From: Diplolepis rosae
Taxonomy: Eukaryota > Arthropoda > Insecta > Hymenoptera > Diplolepididae
NCBI GenBank assembly: GCA_030998225.1
Contig: JAPYXD010000715.1
Span: forward strand, 5,894,501 to 5,958,500
Direction: 5' to 3'
DNA: 64,000 nucleotides
Shown: positions 57,950 through 64,000 of the stretch, piece by piece
Layout: every line of letters starts with the position of its first letter
Position numbering within the stretch: position 1 is the first letter of the stretch
Translations under genes and position numbers: made by a program
Notes under the pieces: generated by a model
What the model saw: only the letters and a program-made list of their open reading frames with translations
The model's database searches: none
Told to the model about the DNA's origin: nothing

Positions 57950-58915
57950 TTCATTGGCAACACCGTGCGCGCGTTTATTATTATTTTTTGGGGCTGTCTC
58001 ACGTCAGTGAGTAACATAACATAATTTGTTTCTCGGCAAATTTGAATTATCCGGGTTCCCGCCACTTGCAGTTCACAAAGTATGAAAAAAGTAGTTTATT
58101 AATGATTACTTCATTATACGTCAATTTTTTTATTATATCTTGTGCTGCGTTTTCAAGTTATACGACAAATAGTGGCAAATAAGGATACTTCTCATAAGAG
58201 CCCAGCTAATTTCATTATTTAATTTCTTAAAAACTGTGCTGTAGCATCGATTGATTTTTTGCATAGACATCCGCTATACTGCCTAAATTTGGTATAGAAA
58301 ATCACAGGACAATCTTGTGCTAACTGGGTTTCCACTCGAACTACCTTAATCCTCTGTAAAAATCCTTTCATAATTCCTACACGTTGCACCTGCAGGTACT
58401 TCGATTTGAGATTTATAATCTGAAGAGATGACGATCGTCGAGATGGTTCTTTATATTTACAATGCTGCTTTACAGAAACTGTTAAACTGTAAACTAGTGG
58501 TAAAAAAGCCTTTTTGATTATCTTACTGTCAACGTCAATAAAATTTCTTCAGATCAGAGGCTGGTCATTTACATTCTCTAATAAATTATTATATATCAAG
58601 AGCGATAATTTGTTTCAATTTTAATTTCTCTAAGCATTGTAAATTTCTTTTAAAAAGTAATTATAGTATCCCTATAGAGAATAATATTGACTTTGTAACC
58701 TTACTGTATAATCAAAAAATTATATTGTATGAATATTAAACTTTTAAAATATTATCATTGATAATTTATTTCCTTTTTCTATATATCTTCATTATTGTAA
58801 TCAAGATAATGAAAGAATATTAAAAACAATTTGTCAATAAATATGTAATAAATTTCAAAAAAAATTTGTTAATTACAGAACATGGTTCTTTTTTAATATC
58901 TTTACTTTTTAAATA
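57950..58915. other. Spacer, nothing firmly recognised
   Basis: Contains the outermost right-hand inverted-repeat arm (58481-58530). No gene recognised. TTCTTTTTTAATAT near 58887 also occurs at 54360 in direct orientation. Confidence 0.4.
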
Positions 58916-58918
58916 GTA

Positions 58919-59071
58919 TATTGTGTATCCAGGAGGTAAAGTAGGTCTTTTGGGGCGAGGACCAATGTATTCAGGCCGAGCGCGCGCCGAAGGCGCGTGC
59001 GAGGAGGAGACGAGGACTGAATACATCGGTCGAGTCCCAAAATGACCAACCTCTGTGGTACACACGATATT
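58919..59071. repeat. Long GC-rich hairpin with CCGAAGG tip
   Basis: Arms run from ATTGTGTATCCAGGAGGTAA through TTTTGGGGCGAGGACCAATG to the tip GCGCGCCGAAGGCGCG, mirrored down to GGTACACACGATAT. The stem is about 70 bp with mismatches. Confidence 0.75.
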
Positions 59072-59211
59072 TTTTGCAAAATACGTCCTAAAGAAGTATT
59101 TCGAGTGTCTGTAGAATGGTATTGAGAGTGTCCAATTACGACTCGGTGGAATAGTAACATGTTATAACAATAATATTGATAAATATGGCACGAAAGGTGG
59201 TGGAAAGGGCT

Positions 59212-59304
59212 GTAGGGGGAGGGACCCAGGGGCGGAGCCCCGGTAGGGGTGCAGAGGGCAAAGCCTCTGCTGGGGGGTTCGGGGGGGGGGGCTGTGCCCC
59301 CCGA
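59212..59304. repeat. Three adjacent short GC-rich hairpins
   Basis: GGGGCGGAGCCCC, GAGGGCAAAGCCTC and GGGGGGCTGTGCCCCCC stand in a row, in a patch containing a G-run near 59281. A ~55-bp sequence just to the right (GTATGGAAAAGTATAAACTT) is repeated in direct orientation at 59485. Confidence 0.7.
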
Positions 59305-60663
59305 ATCGTATGAAACGAATTTGATTGAATTTAATAATGTATGGAAAAGTATAAACTTTGGTTAGATTAATTAAATATTTTTCTGGAACGTAAAATGTTT
59401 TTTCTTCAAGTTTAAAAAATTTTAGGTACAATTTTTGGGGTATTCAGTATTTCAAGAAACAAATTTGATTGGATTTAATAACGTATGGAAAAGTATAAAC
59501 TTTGGTTAGATTAATTAAGTATTAGCACTGAGCCCAGAACATGCGAGATGGCTCCCTGGTGAGCAATGAAGGAGTTAGCTTAATCCCTGCCGTCGCCATC
59601 TTGTGGTCCGATCAAGTATTTGCTTGGGGGGAAATATAATCCATTTTTCGCAACTGTGCAGAGGGCGTAAGGAACAAAAGTAGGACATAAGGAACGAAAG
59701 TAGGACTTAAGGAAGAAAACAGATACAATATGAACATGCTGGTCGTAAATGGACAACTTTACAGCCGCTCTACAGGGGCTCGAAGTACTCCTTTAGTGCC
59801 TGTTTTGCAAAAAATATATATCCGATCTTAGGAAAAGACTAGTAAAGAGCTAAGTATAAAGGAAAAGAGGGGAAAACCTGTGTTTTAATATTCTGTCAAC
59901 AAGCTAGGGTTAAATTGACGAGGACTACCTGACCCATCATGAATACAGCAGAGTCACCAACGCAAGTTTGGGCCTTACTCCTACAACTTACTTCTTATCC
60001 GTGAGATTTTTGCGACTTTCGAAAGTATCGATCCCCATGTTGGGGTTTGGAACTTAACCTACCCCTGACGTCTTTCCCCGCAAGGGCTGGAACATTCAAT
60101 CGCCCTCGATGTCTCCTCTATACCTCTCTTCACTCAACGAATGAACTATTCGTTCGCTGTGCACGAACCATTCGTGCGCATGGCTCTAGGCGACAAGACA
60201 ATAGTCTGTAGTACGCAAACATTACTGGCTACACGGAGAAAATTTATTTGTGAAAATTTAAGCAAAAGTTGAATAAAATGGAGACATAGTGGCTTTTGGT
60301 GAAAGCTTAAAATGTTTTTGCGTATTCTATCAACAAAGAATTATAAAGATTAATCGAGCAGTTGAGTAAACTCTAAAACAGTTGACTAACAATTAAAAAG
60401 AAAAAAGCTGCTAGATTTTCATTTGCATAATTTCAAATCTTCATCTACAACGGATCATAAAATTGAGAATATTTGTGGAAATTCCACACTCCGTTGTTCA
60501 CAGTTTGCTCAAGAGTTGAGTAAAACGAGAGTCTTCAGGCACGCCTCTATGCCCAAGATCGAACACAAAACATAAGTACCCCATATCACTGTATAATATT
60601 TTAGAATTCATGAAATCGGGTGGGAAAAGTTACATCGCATGCCGCAATTAGTCGCGTAAATGT
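59305..60663. other. Spacer with two direct repeats
   Basis: Bases 59317-59370 recur at 59458-59520. Bases 59815-59860 (CCGATCTTAGGAAAAGAC, then AGTAAAGAGC) recur at 54392-54430. No gene recognised; a GC-richer patch near 60040-60220 is unassigned. Confidence 0.45.
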
Positions 60664-61157
60664 TTGTCGCACGATTGCTTGGGAACATTAGCCGATATTA
60701 ACTTATCGGCTGCTATGTCAGGAATTATCGTACGAAGTATTAACTGTTGGTCACCACAGAAAACTTCTTTCGAACAACTTCCTCACCTTGATGAATTTCA
60801 TCATTTGATATGGATGCCATTTTCTACCCATCTACTAACGACAGACTGGGTATACTTCTATAGAAAAAAATCACACTTAACAGTAAGATTGTGATGTTTG
60901 GCGAAGATGGTCCTCAATTTTTCGATATAAACTCTTTCATTCTTAATGAAAAAAACGATTTTCGGGCTGTCGTTCGGCATATGCACGATTGCTTTTTTGA
61001 CGAGCACTTTCAAGCCTTTAGAATTTATGACTTCAATAATTTTTCTTGGCATGTCCTATCATCTAAAAATATTACTGAAGCCAAGCTTACCACGGCTCAC
61101 AAATTGTACGATGGACATTATTATATACAAAAAAAATTGGATTTAAGTTTACATTAA
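60664..61157 (+). pseudogene. Broken ORF pair, possibly a transposase C-terminus
   Basis: The frame 60664-60894 and the frame from 60891 to 61157 overlap and probably form one frameshifted reading frame (break near 60885). The second contains GEDGPQFFDINSFILNEKND, HFQAFRIYDFNNFSWHVLSS and TTAHKLYDGHYYIQKK. The layout resembles the C-terminal region that follows Tnp2 transposases (compare the end of the frame at 10638), but this is a loose impression. Confidence 0.3.
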
Positions 61158-61551
61158 TAAAAGCAATACACTGTATTTTTAATTTTTCATATTCTTTAGT
61201 CTATTCCTTTCCCAAAAATTTATTTTCGTAATATTGATTCATTTATCTAATATAATTTACTTAAACACTTTTATCATGTTGTAAATTTATTTATAAAACG
61301 TGAATCAATAATTATTTTTTAACTATTAATAAAAAATGAATATTACATTTAATTGACACCTGAAAATCAAAATAGTTTTCACTGTAACTTTAATATGAAA
61401 TAATAAAATGCTTAATGTCCCAACATTGTTTGTTTCATTTAATACTAGACAAAATCTTAGTTCACATGTAAACTTTTATTTCATTTTAAAGTGACATGTT
61501 TGATACATGTCTGCTATTATATTGACCCAAAATTCATAGAATTTTTTTTTT
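61158..61551. other. AT-rich spacer, nothing recognised
   Basis: No ORF or repeat recognised. Confidence 0.45.
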
Positions 61552-62870
61552 TAGAATGCTATATGAATCTCAACAATGTGTAGGAGCACTGCTTACAAAT
61601 CGATAGCTTGCTCGGTTTTTATGTTTCTTTCGACTCTGCTGGATTCCGTGCAAAAGAGGCGCAAGAGAGGCGCGAAAGAGATGCCAAATTCAAAATGATG
61701 GGAGATATAATTTGAAAACTTAACCATAAAATCAAAATTTTATAATGTGTAAAATCTTTTACATGATAGTTTCAATAAACAAGTGTTAATTAAGGGGTTC
61801 AATATTTAAGCAAGTTCATAATTTATATTCTAATTCACATACGAAATTACAAGTACTAAACGATTTTTTTGTATGAAGTATATTCATCAAACATTGACTA
61901 TTGAGTAAAATACTTTAAATACCATTTTTTGATATACATAACATCTTTTACGTGACAATTTCAAAATATAAGTGTAAACAAAAGGTTTATTTTTTTTTAA
62001 ATGACTAAATTATATTTACATTTGTATATGAAATTACTCATTGAGATTCTTTGTTATTAAATAAAAGTGACCAATATTAGAAAAATAAAATACTTTAAAA
62101 AAGTTTTAGAATGCTTAAAAAATTTTATCACATTTTTAATGTATAAATCTAAGGAAAGGATTGATTATTAAAAAAAGCTAATTAATTATATCTGAATTCG
62201 CATGCGAAACTACACATTGAGATTTCTTTGGTATGAAGATAATTCGACAAACTTTTACTATAAATTAAAATACTTTAAATAATTATTTTGAAATGCGTAA
62301 GATCTTTTATATGCTAATTTTAATTTATACACTGTCATCAGAAATTACAGGTTCACTTGTATTTTTATCTTCATTTTTATAATAACACGTGATGTAAACG
62401 ATTTTAGCTATTCCACAAATTTTTAACGATATTTTATTCGAAAAAAATATTTTTCAATTTCATATCAAAGAAATCTCAACATGTAATTTAGTATTCAAAT
62501 TTTAAAATAATTTATTTGATATTTAGCGAATCTTTTTCACACTTTTATATTAGAATTTTCATTCAAAAGTGTTACATATTTAGAAATTTTGTTTCCAAAT
62601 AACTGATAATTAAATTTGTACATTTGCAAATAATGCGTGCACGAGGATTCACGGATACGCACTGTCATTTGAAGTTGTGTAAGTTTGATCGCTATATGAA
62701 ATTAAAGAGTGTATTGGTGAACTGCTTAAAAGTTGACAGCTTGCTAAGATTTTATGTTTCTCTCGATTCCATACAAAAAAGGCGCGAAAGAGACGCCAAA
62801 TTTGAAACATATTATTTGAAAAATTAACCTTTTTTTGAATTCTTTTGAAAAGTATTCACAAAAATATTTA
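61552..62870 (+). repeat. Diverged repeat family, copy 2
   Basis: The order of words matches 21393-22990: GCTATATGAA, GTGTAGGAGCACTGCTTACA, TTGCTCGGTTTTTATGTTTC, GACTCTGCTGGATTCCG, ATTCGCATGCGAAACTAC, then AAGTTGTGTAAGTTTGATCG and GGCGCGAAAGAGACGCCAAA. It lacks the inverted second arm, so it is the plain form of the sequence that was folded back at 21-24 kb. The frame at 62624-62827 resembles the one at 22718 only through the repeat. Confidence 0.75.
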
Positions 62871-64000
62871 TGGGTACCCGAGATACGATTAAAAATGTTC
62901 AATCGTATCTAAGTTGAATTGTAATCGACGATCACGGTTCTCGTCCGGTTTGTTGCTCGCCTCCTTCGTTGAGGCAGGACTGAATAGGCCACGCACAAAG
63001 GTGGCGCTTGAGTGGAGCCCTCTTATATGTATTTTTGATTCTGTTCATTAGTAACTTTTATTTCTAATAATTCTAAATTTTAAAAAATATTTATTGTTAT
63101 TTGCGATTATTAAAAATTATTTAAATCCAATATTATCCCCATATTAACGAATAGAACAATGATATGTAAACATTTTTTATTTCTTAAAATTCTTATAAAC
63201 TAGAACATTAATAAAAATTTTAATAGTCATTGTAAATATCAACTAAGAATGAAAGTTTCGACATCAGATAGGATATATTCTCAACAGGTGTCCTCACAGA
63301 CAATTTCAACTCTTAAATCATGGAAAACAATTAATAATTTTCAAATAATTTTAAATCTTTCTGTAGAAAAAGATACGCTTTCGAATGTGTAACGATACGA
63401 GCCCGGGTCTTTCCGTTGCCGGTGGACTGCTATGTTTAAAAACTGGAATTTTGGAATTTCAACCGTATTTTTTGAAATTCAAACGAAAGATATATATTTT
63501 AACAAAAATTGTACAAGGCAAATTTTGTAGACCTTACTGAAGTGAACAATTTCGCATTCTTGCATTTTTTTTTAGTATTTCACATATTATGGTTAAAAAA
63601 TAGAACTCTCGATTTTCAATACTATTTTTTTTTTAATTTAAAAGAAAAATATACATGTTATAAAATAATATTTAAAGAATTTTTTTCAAATTCTTTAAAT
63701 ATTTGAATTCATTTGCATTATTTGCGATATAAGAGTTTGAAATTTTCTACGAGGACACCTGTCGATAACGTATCCTATCTGATACGCAACTAGTAAACCT
63801 CCGATAATGTAGGCAGTGACAAAAATTCCAAACTGAACTAATTAATTTGAAGTTATAAAATAATGTTACGATTTTCAAGTTTTAACATACTGTAACTTTC
63901 CTAATTTCGGTTTAATCAAAGAATGTTATGGGGATAATTAGTAGAGATTTATGAGCATTATTAGTCACAAATATTATTGCAATTTTTTATTTTTTCAAAA
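62871..64000. other. AT-rich end with two copies of a dispersed repeat
   Basis: Bases 63245-63330 and 63688-63860 belong to the repeat described at 51784. A GC-richer patch at 62930-63020 is unassigned. No gene recognised. Confidence 0.5.

Larger units (their letters stand above)
54279..58530. repeat. Onion of four nested inverted repeats
   Basis: Level 1: 54279-54328 pairs with 58481-58530 (CCACTAGTTTACAGTTTAA). Level 2: about 54764-54796 pairs with about 57884-57915 (ACAACGGGCGC and GTAATGGCAA). Level 3: 55640-55678 pairs with 57438-57476 (CGATACCCACGTTCTAATAT), with weaker pairing outward to 55520 and 57570. Level 4: 56571-56860 pairs with 56940-57235 almost perfectly. All share roughly one centre near 56.9 kb, although the outer levels are off by a few hundred bases. 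Either elements inserted into the spacers of earlier elements or one large palindrome has decayed. Confidence 0.65.

Noticed and set aside
57645..58014. Overlapping ORFs on both strands with repeated peptide blocks
   Set aside because: They are read through a tandem DNA repeat whose palindromes keep both strands open; no independent coding signal.
59162..59431. Proline-rich minus-strand ORF
   Set aside because: It is produced by the G-rich hairpin row and has no domain.

Overview
The window is AT-rich, intron-containing eukaryotic DNA that reads as a transposon-dense, heterochromatin-like stretch of an arthropod genome. An insect is most likely, judging by the many mariner relatives, an I-type LINE, DUF4806-family genes, THAP/P-like elements and hAT MITEs. 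I cannot fix the order. No rRNA, tRNA, CRISPR array or bacterial-style operon was recognised. The one sequence that looks like an ordinary host gene is a single terminal exon at 34.8 kb (minus strand) encoding an AT-hook-like motif plus an acidic tail, as in HMGA-type chromatin proteins.

Layout. 1-1.84 kb: a ~109-bp satellite arranged in ~330-bp trimers, with two stray monomers at 32.8 kb. 2.98-4.74 kb: a broken hAT-type transposase (minus). 4.78-16.87 kb: the most striking unit, a ~12.1-kb structure bounded by ~1.7-kb inverted repeats. Each arm carries a TA-flanked MITE and an ORF with a signal peptide. Between the arms lie two divergent DUF4806-type genes whose 3' ends point outwards into the arms (one with PH-like exons spliced in), and in the middle a Tnp2-type transposase flanked by short-motif arrays. 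17.0-17.7 kb: a TTAA-flanked MITE. 18.07-20.99 kb: a THAP-domain element with 1.13-kb palindromic arms. 21.18-26.50 kb: a foldback element holding a second THAP element (8-bp duplication), which itself holds a hAT MITE (8-bp duplication). 26.65-32.56 kb: an I-type LINE (minus) with gag-like ORF1 and a disrupted ORF2 (endonuclease, reverse transcriptase, RNase H).

33.3-36.4 kb: small foldback and piggyBac-like MITEs around the host exon. 36.5-37.2 kb: an internally deleted mariner. 37.2-41.66 kb: a broken four-or-more-exon gene of a widespread repetitive insect family (minus), with a small TIR element carrying a tyrosine-recombinase-like N-terminus in its intron. 42.3 kb: a gag zinc-knuckle scrap. 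43.3-44.3 kb: a broken DDE-like gene. 44.3-54.1 kb: a run of mariner fragments and copies, two of them interrupted by hAT MITEs with perfect 8-bp target duplications. 54.3-58.5 kb: an onion of nested inverted repeats around a small two-exon ORF. 58.9-59.3 kb: GC-rich hairpins. 60.7-61.2 kb: an unassigned broken ORF pair. 61.55-62.87 kb: another copy of the 21-23 kb repeat. The rest is AT-rich sequence without recognisable genes.

There is no conventional pathway here. The elements are linked by nesting: insertion order can be read from target-site duplications, and several elements share palindromic architecture. The best candidate for something undescribed is the 12-kb inverted-repeat unit with gene cargo. 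Next come the onion palindrome and a dispersed family of hairpins with GCGNAGC-type tips. All homology statements come from reading motifs by eye; no database search was run.
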